Both the position numbers and the translations under genes were made by a program. The notes under the pieces were generated by a model, which saw only the letters and a list, made by a program, of their open reading frames with translations, ran no database searches and was not told the origin of the DNA. A stretch of 19,293 bases of DNA from assembly GCA_964439135.1 (NCBI GenBank), contig CAYTNN010000072.1, forward strand, positions 1 to 19,293, given 5' to 3'. Of the stretch, positions 1 to 7,248 are shown one piece after another. This stretch comes from JAFGPJ01 sp964439135 (GTDB lineage Bacteria > Planctomycetota > Phycisphaerae > Sedimentisphaerales > Anaerobacaceae). How positions within the stretch are numbered: the stretch's first letter is position 1; each line of letters opens with the position of its first letter.

Positions 1-1
1 T

Positions 2-1816
2 CCGTGGAAGGGTGAAGTCTGGAGCTTCTTGATTCCACCCAAAACGGCCTATAGCCCCAATCCGGCTGAAGGTACGGAATTTGTCGCCCTGGATGTAAAA
101 CTTACATGGACGGCAGGTTTCGGCGCAAAATTGCACTATATATTCTTCGGCGAAGATTTCGACGAGGTGAACAACGCTGTTGCGGGTATTCCTAATGGTA
201 ATGCGACTTACAATCCCGGCGTGCTTAATCTGGCCAAGTCTTATTACTGGCGTGTCGATGAGTTCGACGGCGCCACTACGCATAAAGGCGAAGTCTGGAG
301 CTTCACGACTCTGGGCGCCGTCAGCGGCCCGAATCCAGCCGACGGTGCTGTGGACGTAAAGCCATCGGTGGTTCTTAAGTGGGACGCTGGAGCAGTCGCC
401 GATTCACACGAAGTGTACTTCGGCTCAGATGCGGACGTCGTAAAGAATGCCACAACAGCCTCGCCAGAGTACAAGGGGACAAAGGCCCTTGGCGAGGAGA
501 GCTATGACCCCGGCAAGCTTGCAATTAATACGACTTACTACTGGCGAATCGATGAGGTCAACGCCGTCAATCCCGATAGTCCATGGCCGGGAAACGTCTG
601 GAGCTTTACGACGGGCTATTTCTTTGTCATAGACGACTTCGAGGACTACAATGCCGGCGATAACCAGATTTGGTACGCATGGCACGATGGGCTCGGATAC
701 GGCGCGTTTGGTACTCCCGATTTCTTCGGAGGCAACGGCACAGGAGCTGCAGTAGGCGATGAAACCACTGCTTCTTATACCGAGGAGACTATCGTCAACG
801 GCGGCAGCCAGTCAATGCCGATTTCTTACGACAACAATAAGCAGGGCTCCTCGAAGTATTCACAGGTGGAGTATACCTTGACGGATCAACGTGACTGGAC
901 CGAGTCAGGCGTTGCGAATTTGTCGCTGTGGTTCAGAGGCAACCCGGCTTCCGTCGGCAGCTTCACAGAAGGCCCGGTCGGCACCTATACGATAACCGCC
1001 TCCGGCGCGGATATCTGGGACGTCGGGCCCGCAGCAGGTGAATATCACGATGAGTTCCACTTCGCTTATAAGACGCTCTCCGGCCCCGGCTCGATAGTCG
1101 CCAGAGTCGAAAGCGTTGAAAACACACACGCCTGGGCCAAGGGCGGCGTGATGATTCGCAGTACGCTCGACGGAAGCTCCGTGTACGCGATGATGGTCGT
1201 CTCAGCAGCTTCCGGCGTGTCCTTCCAGCGACGTATAGAAACCGGTGGTGTCGGTGCGGCCGATACGACCGCCGATATTGCCGCGCCGTACTGGGTGAAG
1301 ATAGAGCGTACCCTAGCCGGCAACTTCATAGCGTACAGTTCCGCCAACGGCTCGACCTGGCAGATGCTGGGCGTAGCCGAACCAATTCCGATGAGTTCAA
1401 ACGTCTACATCGGTTTGGCATTAACCAGCCATGATGCGGCTCAGACGTGCCAGGCGGTATTCAGCAATGTCACGACTACCGGCTCGGTCGGCGCGCAGTG
1501 GGCGAACCAGGATGTCGGTATAACCAGCAACGATGCCGAGCCGCTCTACGTGGCGGTCTCCAACAGCGCCGGCACACCTGCTGTAGTGGTCTATGACGAT
1601 CCAGCGGCATCACAGATTAACGAATGGACCGAATGGATTATTCCGCTGCAGACTCTTGCCGATCAGGGCATAACTCTGACCAACGTTGACGAAATAGCGA
1701 TTGGCCTGGGGACACAGGGTAATATGACAGTCCCCGGCGGCGCAGGGAAGATGTACATTGACGACATCCGGCTGACTCAGCCAGCTCCGGAACCGGAACC
1801 AGAGCCACAACCGTAA
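2..1816 (+). CDS. Secreted multidomain beta-sandwich protein, 5' end missing
   Basis: The frame is open from base 2, so the gene starts left of the window. The TTG at 29 is only an internal codon, because the residues before it (PWKGEVWSF) match the ends of the later repeats. Two repeats of about 95 residues follow, each ending YYWR[VI]DE...G[EN]VWSFTT, and they look like fibronectin-III or Ig-type modules. A domain then begins at VIDDFEDYNAG (near 630) and ends at GKMYIDDIRL (near 1770). In its middle, at about 960-1495, sits a segment resembling DUF1349/concanavalin-like jelly-roll domains (HAWAKGGVMIRS, NVYIGLALTSH). The tail is a short Pro-Glu repeat with no dockerin or PEP-CTERM anchor. 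No catalytic domain is visible, so this is probably an extracellular carbohydrate- or surface-binding portion. Family assignments are from recall of motifs; the substrate is unknown. Confidence 0.75.
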   Translation, partial: PWKGEVWSFLIPPKTAYSPNPAEGTEFVALDVKLTWTAGFGAKLHYIFFGEDFDEVNNAVAGIPNGNATYNPGVLNLAKSYYWRVDEFDGATTHKGEVWSFTTLGAVSGPNPADGAVDVKPSVVLKWDAGAVADSHEVYFGSDADVVKNATTASPEYKGTKALGEESYDPGKLAINTTYYWRIDEVNAVNPDSPWPGNVWSFTTGYFFVIDDFEDYNAGDNQIWYAWHDGLGYGAFGTPDFFGGNGTGAAVGDETTASYTEETIVNGGSQSMPISYDNNKQGSSKYSQVEYTLTDQRDWTESGVANLSLWFRGNPASVGSFTEGPVGTYTITASGADIWDVGPAAGEYHDEFHFAYKTLSGPGSIVARVESVENTHAWAKGGVMIRSTLDGSSVYAMMVVSAASGVSFQRRIETGGVGAADTTADIAAPYWVKIERTLAGNFIAYSSANGSTWQMLGVAEPIPMSSNVYIGLALTSHDAAQTCQAVFSNVTTTGSVGAQWANQDVGITSNDAEPLYVAVSNSAGTPAVVVYDDPAASQINEWTEWIIPLQTLADQGITLTNVDEIAIGLGTQGNMTVPGGAGKMYIDDIRLTQPAPEPEPEPQP

Positions 1817-1870
1817 GTGAGGAGTTTGGTTCGTCGTTGAGACGACGGAGCGATAGATTTTGCATTTGTT

Positions 1871-1914
1871 CGGGGCCTATACCGAAATCAAAAGGTATAG
1901 GCCCCGATTGTTTT
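1871..1914 (+). terminator. Rho-independent terminator of the secreted protein gene
   Basis: A perfect 13-bp GC-rich stem (1871-1883 with 1894-1906) around a 10-base loop is followed by ATTGTTTT. It lies 54 bases after the stop codon at 1816. Confidence 0.85.
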
Positions 1915-1940
1915 GCGCTTGGACTAAATACGAAGGGGGA

Positions 1941-2002
1941 AATAAAAAAAGCTTTAAAGCCGGATCACGCACTCCTTAAAGCAGGAGGCCGACTTTAAAG
2001 CT
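1941..2002 (-). terminator. Rho-independent terminator for the minus-strand exported-protein genes
   Basis: The perfect 10-bp repeat AGCTTTAAAG/CTTTAAAGCT (1950-1959 and 1993-2002) encloses a smaller CTCCT/AGGAG hairpin. Read on the minus strand, it is followed by a run of seven T at 1943-1949. It lies about 60 bases past the stop at 2063 and faces the plus-strand terminator. Confidence 0.65.
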
Positions 2003-2012
2003 CTTCAAAACA

Positions 2013-2049
2013 TGACCATAAAGGAAGTTCTTACAACTCCCCATGGTCA
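2013..2049 (-). other. Hairpin directly after the 222-aa gene
   Basis: TGACCAT (2013-2019) pairs with ATGGTCA (2043-2049), and an inner AGTT/AACT stem sits in the loop. It lies 13 bases past the stop codon at 2063 and 10 bases before the T-tailed terminator. The T-run after it is weak (TGTTTTG on the minus strand), so it may stabilise the 3' end of the message rather than terminate it. Confidence 0.45.
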
Positions 2050-2062
2050 CGCCGGTCGTCTT

Positions 2063-2731
2063 TTAAGGACAATAATGTGGCTTCGGCTTTGGAGGTACGT
2101 AGCCGCCTGTAACAATTTGACTCTGACCCATTTGAACGTTCAGAGAATTGTTAACAACAACGTTGGAACCCGGGCCGCCCGAGACTGATGCAAATTGTGC
2201 CGCTCCGACAACCTGGTAATTCGCACTGGTTCCGCCCGGAGTAACCAAAATCTGTTTCTGGCCTCCAACGAAACCCTGCGCGCCCACCGCGCCGCCTATA
2301 CCGCCGGTCTTACGTACAACATTATCAAGGCCGACGTTAAGACTTTGGCCCTGTGCTTGAAAGCCGCGTCTGCCGGGCACGACAAGCTGACTTTGCAGGC
2401 CATCCACTGACGCTTTCTGCAAAATCTTTGTTGTGCCGCAAACACCGACAGCCCTTGCACCCTGGGCCAATATGCCTGTTTCTTTCTGTATGGCCGCAGT
2501 ACCAGCAGCGTGTACCTTCTGGCTGTGGCCGACCATTAACAGATTTCCACCTTCCGCCCAGCCGGCTCCTCCGACCCTTTGGACCATATTCAGTGTACCA
2601 ATCGAAAAACCTTCCGCCTGGCCAATAACTGCAAAAGCGCCAGAGGACAGCAATAGAATGACCGCCACTGAAATCGAGAAACCTCTAAGCATTTTATTAA
2701 ACTCCATTTTCATACACATTTCGGATTCCAT
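2063..2731 (-). CDS. Exported protein of unknown function, 222 aa
   Basis: I do not recognise this protein. Its N-terminus has a signal peptide: a short charged stretch, a hydrophobic core (SISVAVILLLSSGAFA) and a plausible cleavage after AFA near residue 34. The mature part is rich in Gly, Gln, Val and Asn, with alternating short hydrophobic and polar residues (GSNVVVNNSLNVQMGQSQIV), which suggests a beta-rich extracellular or fibre-like protein. It ends in a Pro-Lys stretch and HYCP. There are four ATG codons in the first nine codons (2731 to 2707). None has a convincing Shine-Dalgarno sequence, and an in-frame TGA lies three codons before the first. The most upstream ATG is given here; 2707 gives a more typical signal peptide. 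It follows the 400-aa exported gene by 146 bases on the same strand with no terminator between, so they are probably co-transcribed. Confidence 0.65.
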   Translation of the reverse strand: MESEMCMKMEFNKMLRGFSISVAVILLLSSGAFAVIGQAEGFSIGTLNMVQRVGGAGWAEGGNLLMVGHSQKVHAAGTAAIQKETGILAQGARAVGVCGTTKILQKASVDGLQSQLVVPGRRGFQAQGQSLNVGLDNVVRKTGGIGGAVGAQGFVGGQKQILVTPGGTSANYQVVGAAQFASVSGGPGSNVVVNNSLNVQMGQSQIVTGGYVPPKPKPHYCP

Positions 2732-2780
2732 CCGGACTGCTCATCAGCGATCAGCAATACCAGATAACAAATAACCCAAC

Positions 2781-2810
2781 TCCTGCTTGCTTGATAGGCA
2801 ACCTCCTTTC
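2781..2810 (-). promoter_or_regulatory. GAAAGGAGG leader element upstream of the 222-aa gene
   Basis: On the minus strand this reads GAAAGGAGGTTG, then AGCAGGA. It lies 50 to 80 bases before the start codon, too far to serve as its ribosome site, and no ATG, GTG or TTG lies at a suitable distance after the GGAGG. A similar GAAAGGAGGCTG...AGCAGGA stretch lies before the neighbouring exported-protein gene at 4166-4189. The function is inferred only from this resemblance. Confidence 0.3.
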
Positions 2811-2844
2811 CATTATTTTCTATCCTGGGCAAAGTTATCACGGC

Positions 2845-2860
2845 AGTTTCTTTCGAAACT
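2845..2860 (-). other. GAAA-tetraloop hairpin between the two exported-protein genes
   Basis: Read on the minus strand, AGTTTC and GAAACT form a perfect 6-bp stem closed by a GAAA tetraloop, a stable GNRA loop in RNA. It lies 18 bases after the stop of the upstream 400-aa gene and has no T-run after it. It could be an mRNA processing or stability element in a shared transcript. Confidence 0.4.
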
Positions 2861-2877
2861 ACTGGCTTGTATTAAAA

Positions 2878-4080
2878 CTATTTTATTGTCAAGTTCTCTA
2901 TTCGCTGGTTCTCACCAAATTCTGCCATATCGTAGAGCTCCTGACTGATTTCCACTCCCGGGGACGGTCTTTTTCTTGTCAGAGGAGCGGTCTGTCGCAC
3001 AGTTCCTACGCCGTTTTGTCGAGGCTCGGTAAGTCTCATACCGGACGGCCCGGGCATGAGCTGCGCGCGGATTTTTTCGTAGAAGGCCTGTGGAATTCTT
3101 CTGCTTTGGACAGCCTGCGGCCAAAATCTATAACCTTCGGCGCTCAAAAGAGCTTTTCCTTTACCTTCGGTAATCCCGCTCGATGCCGAGCCAAGCAATG
3201 AAATTGAATAGTTGGCCTGGCTGTACGCGCCGGCGGCACCGGGGAAAGAAGTATTGGAGCCGATCGTGACGCCTTTCATGCCCCCGGAGATAAGCAGGAT
3301 GTCCACGTCCCACGGCAAAGTTTCCGCCACCGCGGCGTCATATACCTGATCCCAGTTGCGATCCACCTTACCTTCCAAACTTACTTTTCCAATGTAAGCA
3401 TAACCAGCTTTTTTCAGAAGATTCGTGTCCACATTGGTGTCGATAAAGACTAAAAGAGGCTTGGCATTGGGTCTGCGAGTCCGAACAAGAGAACTTGATA
3501 TTTCAAATCCTCTGCCGTGATGGTAATTATCAGGTCCCCCGAATATTACTCCAACGCCATTCAGGAAACCTCCTATACTTTCCAGCGGGCCTTCATAAGA
3601 CAATGCTTTGATAACACCCCCGAGATCTTTCATGTCACTGTCATTATCAGGATCAAAAACTCGCTCGTAAATCTGGTCGTCACTGTTCGGGCCATTGGGA
3701 AAGTAAGCCTTTACCGTGCCCCATCCACCATGATTCCAATAAGGTAAATAAGGAGGAAACACGGAAAGCGGCGGCGTGCGCGTCTCGTAATTTGAAACTG
3801 AAGTGGTATTAATATTTGCTCCCGAACTGGAGGCTGCATCAGAATTGGATTTGCCACCATAAGCTGTAGAACTCGAGTTGCCGCCATAAGCTGTAGAACT
3901 CGAGTCACCACCGCCATCGAGAGAAACGTTCTGGTACTGTCTGGTGTCAATGTTATTTTCAATCCCAATCTGTGTATTGACAGGATTAGGAGTGGGAGTA
4001 GGAGTAGGAGTACTACCGGTCGCGTAAGCACCTCCGGCAACCATCAATACAGGAATCAACACTGCAATTAATCTTTTCAT
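2878..4080 (-). CDS. Exported protein with Thr-Pro and SSSTAYGG repeats, unknown function, 400 aa
   Basis: The protein is not recognised. It begins with a clear signal peptide (MKRLIAVLIPVLMVAGGAYA), then a Thr-Pro stretch (TPTPTPTPNP), then two copies of SSSTAYGG[NK] and a Ser/Asn-rich linker to about residue 95. The remaining 300 residues look globular, with stretches such as PLLVFIDTNVDTN and WDVDILLISGGMKGVTIG that suggest an alpha/beta fold. The ATG at 4080 is chosen because AAGGAG sits 7 bases before it; a TTG at 4086 is also possible but would overlap that site's spacer. The stop codon of an 11-codon leader frame overlaps the same Shine-Dalgarno sequence. The neighbouring 222-aa gene is also exported, so the two may act together at the cell surface; the role is unknown. 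Confidence 0.7.
   Translation of the reverse strand: MKRLIAVLIPVLMVAGGAYATGSTPTPTPTPNPVNTQIGIENNIDTRQYQNVSLDGGGDSSSTAYGGNSSSTAYGGKSNSDAASSSGANINTTSVSNYETRTPPLSVFPPYLPYWNHGGWGTVKAYFPNGPNSDDQIYERVFDPDNDSDMKDLGGVIKALSYEGPLESIGGFLNGVGVIFGGPDNYHHGRGFEISSSLVRTRRPNAKPLLVFIDTNVDTNLLKKAGYAYIGKVSLEGKVDRNWDQVYDAAVAETLPWDVDILLISGGMKGVTIGSNTSFPGAAGAYSQANYSISLLGSASSGITEGKGKALLSAEGYRFWPQAVQSRRIPQAFYEKIRAQLMPGPSGMRLTEPRQNGVGTVRQTAPLTRKRPSPGVEISQELYDMAEFGENQRIENLTIK
3851..3904 (-). repeat. Two tandem 27-bp repeats coding SSSTAYGG[NK]
   Basis: 3851-3877 and 3878-3904 are identical except for one base. A trimeric GTGGGAGTAGGAGTAGGAGTA-like tract near 3989-4010 encodes the Thr-Pro stretch of the same protein. 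Such in-frame repeats can change copy number by slippage without breaking the frame. Confidence 0.85.
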
Positions 4081-4091
4081 TATCAATCTCC

Positions 4092-4127
4092 TTAATTGAA
4101 ATTCCGTTTCATCTTTAACTCATCCAT
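4092..4127 (-). CDS. Leader peptide frame MDELKMKRNFN, 11 codons
   Basis: An ATG at 4127 has a near-ideal Shine-Dalgarno sequence AGGAGGG (4141-4135) with 7 bases between. The frame runs 11 codons to TAA at 4094-4092. The last two bases of that stop are the first two of AAGGAG, the ribosome site of the 400-aa exported-protein gene starting at 4080. This layout is typical of translational coupling or of a regulatory leader. The peptide is charged (D, E, K, K, R), lacks runs of one amino acid, and is unlike known attenuator peptides. Expression is inferred from the ribosome site only. Confidence 0.5.
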   Translation of the reverse strand: MDELKMKRNFN

Positions 4128-4165
4128 ACAAACACCCTCCTGGCATCTTAATATAAGTGTTGTTT

Positions 4166-4189
4166 TCCTGCTCTAATCAGCCTCCTTTC
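4166..4189 (-). promoter_or_regulatory. GAAAGGAGG leader element upstream of the leader peptide
   Basis: The minus strand reads GAAAGGAGGCTG, ATTAG, AGCAGGA. It resembles the sequence at 2781-2810 in front of the other exported-protein gene, with a shorter gap between the two conserved blocks. No usual start codon lies at the right distance from the GGAGG. Confidence 0.3.
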
Positions 4190-4527
4190 TTCCTCCGTAA
4201 ATTACTCAGGTAATCCCGTTTTTATCGCTATCGCTGTGAATAATAGACTTCTGTGATACAATAAGAAAATTGAATCCCGCCACGAAGGTGAAAAGCTTAA
4301 CAATCCGTTGTAAACTGACCCGAGTATCCATTCTCTTCTAACCAGCAAACTTTATAACCAATCCTTAATAAACCGACCGTTTACCTTCCTGAGCAAACGA
4401 TCAGATCCATTCATCTTGCTTATCGTAACGTTAATTATAATCTTATAGGACGTTAATGGCAAATAAAAAAAGATTTTTTTTAATGGCAGTAAGCTGTTTA
4501 CCCTCCAAAAGTTATGTCCGAGCAGGC
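4190..4527. other. Intergenic region, no gene seen
   Basis: This holds the upstream region of the exported-protein genes and the space behind the ParA gene. I see a small ATTAC/GTAAT hairpin (4201-4214), but no convincing -35/-10 pair. A 62-codon minus-strand frame at 4352-4540 overlaps the ParA terminator and has no ribosome site, so it is not called. Confidence 0.5.
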
Positions 4528-4561
4528 AAGAAAAAGGCACTATAGAAATTTATAGTGCCTT
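4528..4561 (-). terminator. Rho-independent terminator of the ParA-CBM48 gene
   Basis: An 11-bp stem (AAGGCACTATA at 4534-4544 with TATAGTGCCTT at 4551-4561) around a 6-base loop is followed on the minus strand by TTTTTCTTG, partly from the stem's own A:T end. It lies 20 bases after the stop at 4582. Confidence 0.8.
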
Positions 4562-4581
4562 GGTAACAAGCGTACCGGGGT

Positions 4582-5931
4582 TTATTTTATTTCGATAATC
4601 GAGTTAAAGCCGCCGAACGGATTCAATTCGTTTAATTCATTATAAGGGTCTTGCTGCCACTGCCCGTCAACAACGAGCCTGTAGCGATATCGTCCCGGGT
4701 TCAGCTTCATTTGGGTCTGCCAAACGCCGCTGTCACCCACCTTCTCCATCATAGTCTGTTCCGGCTGCCAGTTATTAAAGTCGCCGGCGATCTGAACGCT
4801 ATTAGCACGCGGATACAACGTCACAAATACCACAGCATCATTTATCTGGCTGACACCGTAATACTCTGAAAGCTTGGCGGAAGTACTCTTCTCTAACGTC
4901 TCCGCCTCAGGTGCCTCAGCCGCTTGTGGTTCTTCGAGAGCCCGGTCTTCGTGAACTTCTATCTCTTCTTCGAGATCCAGCTCAATGGGCTCTTCGACTA
5001 AGGTAAGCTCATCCTCGCCCAGACTGGGTTCGGGTTGTTCGACTTGAACCGGTTCAACAGCTTCTACGGGTGGCTTTGCTGCCTGCAGCAACTCATCGGC
5101 TGTGGCACTAATGGATTCGAGCTGGTCGGCTAAGGAATTGACAAACTCATTACGTTGCTGCTTCGTCTTCGTGCCCAGGATTTCCTCGGCCAGAGCACTA
5201 AAATCTTTCCGGCCCTTGCTGGCAGGATCATATTCGCTAATGGGCTGGCCAAAGCTCGACGCTTCTTTGGTCTTGGTATTGAAACTGACGATCGTATCGA
5301 GCATTTTGTCGCCGAAACGGCTGCGTAAATCGGCCAATATCTCTCTGGCCATCTTGGTCCTGATGTCATACATACTGGCCAGAACTTTGACATTCACATG
5401 CTGGCTGCAACGCCTGCAGAGAATACTCAGGGTCTCGAGCTGCCTGCTAAGCCCGTGCAGGGCAAAGTAACCGGTCTCGACAGGGACAATAACTTCGGTC
5501 GCTGCTCTTAGCGCGTTGAAGGTCAACAGGCCCACAGCCGGAGGACAATCGATTATTGTGTAGTCATAATTATCCTTCATGTCGTCCAGGGCTTCTTTCA
5601 AACACGACTCACGCTCGCTAATGCCGACCATCTGCTGCTCGAACGCAGACAGATCTATGCTGGCCGGAGCCAGCTCCAGCCTGTCACTAATCTGCCAGAG
5701 TATCTCTGTCATCTTGATCGGTTCGTTTCTGCTTCTGCTTATCAACACATCGTATATGCTCTGCTCGATCTGCTCTTCGGGCACAGCAAGACCAACCGCG
5801 CAATGCGACTGAGAGTCCATATCGACCAGCAAAACTCGCTGGCCGGCCTCAGCAAGAGCACTCGCCAGGTTTATCGATATTGTTGTCTTGCCACAACCAC
5901 CTTTCTGATTGACAACCGCTATGGTCTTCAT
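4582..5931 (-). CDS. ParA/MinD-type ATPase fused to a C-terminal CBM48/AMPK-beta-like glycogen-binding domain
   Basis: Residues 1 to about 255 form a ParA-family ATPase. The deviant Walker A is KGGCGKTT (10-17, with signature Lys10 and Lys15), the A' motif is LLVDMDSQ (34-41), and Walker B is IIDCPP (126-131). This family forms ATP-dependent dimers that position DNA or protein cargo. A Glu/Pro-rich linker (about 280-350) leads to a final domain (about 367-449) with VQIAGDFNNWQ, GVWQTQMKLNPGRYRYRLVVDGQW and DPYNELN. That is the pattern of CBM48/AMPK-beta domains, which bind glycogen or similar glucans. The ATG at 5931 is chosen because GGAG lies 7 bases upstream; a GTG at 5949 would add six residues. 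No parB gene or parS-like site was seen nearby and the gene stands alone, so it may position a non-DNA cargo such as glycogen. That role is inference; both domain calls are strong. Confidence 0.88.
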   Translation of the reverse strand: MKTIAVVNQKGGCGKTTISINLASALAEAGQRVLLVDMDSQSHCAVGLAVPEEQIEQSIYDVLISRSRNEPIKMTEILWQISDRLELAPASIDLSAFEQQMVGISERESCLKEALDDMKDNYDYTIIDCPPAVGLLTFNALRAATEVIVPVETGYFALHGLSRQLETLSILCRRCSQHVNVKVLASMYDIRTKMAREILADLRSRFGDKMLDTIVSFNTKTKEASSFGQPISEYDPASKGRKDFSALAEEILGTKTKQQRNEFVNSLADQLESISATADELLQAAKPPVEAVEPVQVEQPEPSLGEDELTLVEEPIELDLEEEIEVHEDRALEEPQAAEAPEAETLEKSTSAKLSEYYGVSQINDAVVFVTLYPRANSVQIAGDFNNWQPEQTMMEKVGDSGVWQTQMKLNPGRYRYRLVVDGQWQQDPYNELNELNPFGGFNSIIEIK

Positions 5932-6360
5932 AGTGTTTCTCCAACCCACAAAATGGGTGACCCGAAAAATCCTTTTTTTACTGCGGAAAACGCCTTCTTA
6001 GCGTTATAAAACCAGCAGAACATCTTTTTATGTTCTTCGGCAAAAAAATGGGTAAAACTTTATCCTTTTTATGGGACCGGCCAATAAAAACGCACTTACA
6101 CACACAAACAAATAGCATTTTCACGCCACTATAAGCGACTAAACAGGGCAAAATAAGCCCAAACAAAATGTCCCGCTAAAACGTTCTCCGCTGGCATAAT
6201 AAATACCCTATTTTGTCAATGATTCATTTTTTTCAATTTGGATTCTTCGGGGAAACTGGTATATTGCCAAAAGCCTTACTCCGAGCCGCATTAACACAGG
6301 CATAGGCTAATAAGTAGTGTAATAAGCATCAGACATATATAGCAGGTTGGAGATAGACTC
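5932..6360. other. Divergent intergenic region, no gene seen
   Basis: This region separates the ParA gene from the rightward Tat-exported protein gene and must hold both promoters. On the minus strand a perfect TTGACA (6219-6214) is followed by TATTAT after only 12 bases, which is too short for a standard promoter. A 7-bp hairpin AGAACAT/ATGTTCT (6017-6036) lies in the expected ParA leader. Confidence 0.45.
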
Positions 6361-7248
6361 ATGAAAGACAGCATAATGGAACGCCGGAGTTTTTTGAAAT
6401 ATGCCGCTACGGCTACAGTCGCATCAGGGCTGCTGGGTCGGCCAATCGCAGCAAGAGCCGGTCAAAAAGAAACCAAAATACGCAAAGCGCTACAATTCGG
6501 AATGCTGCCCAAAAACCTTTCCAATGCGGACAAATTCAAGCTGGCGAAAGAGTGCGGCTTCGAGGGGATCGAAGGTTCTCCCATGGAGGATTTGACAGCA
6601 GCCGAGGAGATGGGCAAGATGGCACGCGAAGCGGGTGTTCCAATTCATTCGATTGTCTACGGCGGCTGGGGCGCACCGTTTTCCGACCCCGATCCCAAGG
6701 TCATAGAAAAAGGTCTCGCCGGCATGGAAACAGCATTGCTAAGCGCAAAAGCGCTCGGCGCTGAAACGGTCCTGCTCGTGCCGGCTATTGTCAATGAGAA
6801 TGTAGGGTACGGCGAGGCATACGAGCGCTCGCAGAAGAACATCCGCAAACTGCTGCCGATGGCCGAGAAGCTCGGCATTGTTATCGCGGTTGAGAACGTA
6901 TGGAACAAGTTCCTGTTGAGTCCGCTGGAGTTCGCACGTTACGTCGATGAGTTCGAGAGTCCGTGGCTAAAGGCATACTTCGACGTCGGCAACGTCATTC
7001 TCTTCGGCTACTCACAGGATTGGATTCGCACGCTGGGCAAACGCATCGTCAAGATCCATCTGAAAGACTTCAAGCGCAAGGGCTATGAATGGACAAACCT
7101 GCTCGAAGGCGATGTGAACTTCAAGCAGGTCCGGCTCGCGCTTCAAGAGGTCGGCTATGATGGTTTCCTTACGACGGAACTTGGCGGCGGCGACAAAGCT
7201 TATCTGACGGATCTGTCCGAACGAATCGACCGTATTCTCGCAATGTAG
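6361..7248 (+). CDS. Tat-exported sugar phosphate isomerase/epimerase-like TIM barrel
   Basis: The N-terminus has a twin-arginine signal (ERRSFLKYAAT, residues 7-17, then a weakly hydrophobic stretch to about 33), so the protein is probably exported folded, perhaps with its metal bound. The rest matches the xylose isomerase-like TIM-barrel family (AP_endonuc_2 type). Likely metal ligands are E178 (AVENVWN), D208 (YFDVGN), H233 (KIHLKD) and E273 (TTELGGG). Enzymes of this family interconvert ketoses and aldoses or epimerise sugars; the substrate cannot be read from sequence. The ATG at 6361 follows GGAG at 8 bases; a second ATG at 6376 would still keep the RR motif. At 295 aa the length is normal. 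Planctomycetes encode many such Tat-exported copies in sugar breakdown. No sugar gene cluster is adjacent. Confidence 0.85.
   Translation: MKDSIMERRSFLKYAATATVASGLLGRPIAARAGQKETKIRKALQFGMLPKNLSNADKFKLAKECGFEGIEGSPMEDLTAAEEMGKMAREAGVPIHSIVYGGWGAPFSDPDPKVIEKGLAGMETALLSAKALGAETVLLVPAIVNENVGYGEAYERSQKNIRKLLPMAEKLGIVIAVENVWNKFLLSPLEFARYVDEFESPWLKAYFDVGNVILFGYSQDWIRTLGKRIVKIHLKDFKRKGYEWTNLLEGDVNFKQVRLALQEVGYDGFLTTELGGGDKAYLTDLSERIDRILAM

Noticed and set aside
2791..2880. Possible cyclic-di-GMP (GEMM) riboswitch, suggested by the TTCGAAAGAA hairpin
   Set aside because: The conserved bases around the hairpin and the second helix of that riboswitch are not present, so only a plain GAAA-tetraloop hairpin is reported.
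2791..3201. Plus-strand open frame of 136 codons
   Set aside because: It lies opposite the end of the 400-aa exported-protein gene, which has a signal peptide and a good ribosome site. The plus-strand product has no recognisable domain and no ribosome site.
6191..6219. Minus-strand promoter with a perfect TTGACA upstream of the ParA gene
   Set aside because: The only good -10 (TATTAT) is 12 bases away, too close for a sigma-70 promoter, and positions at 16-18 bases do not match.
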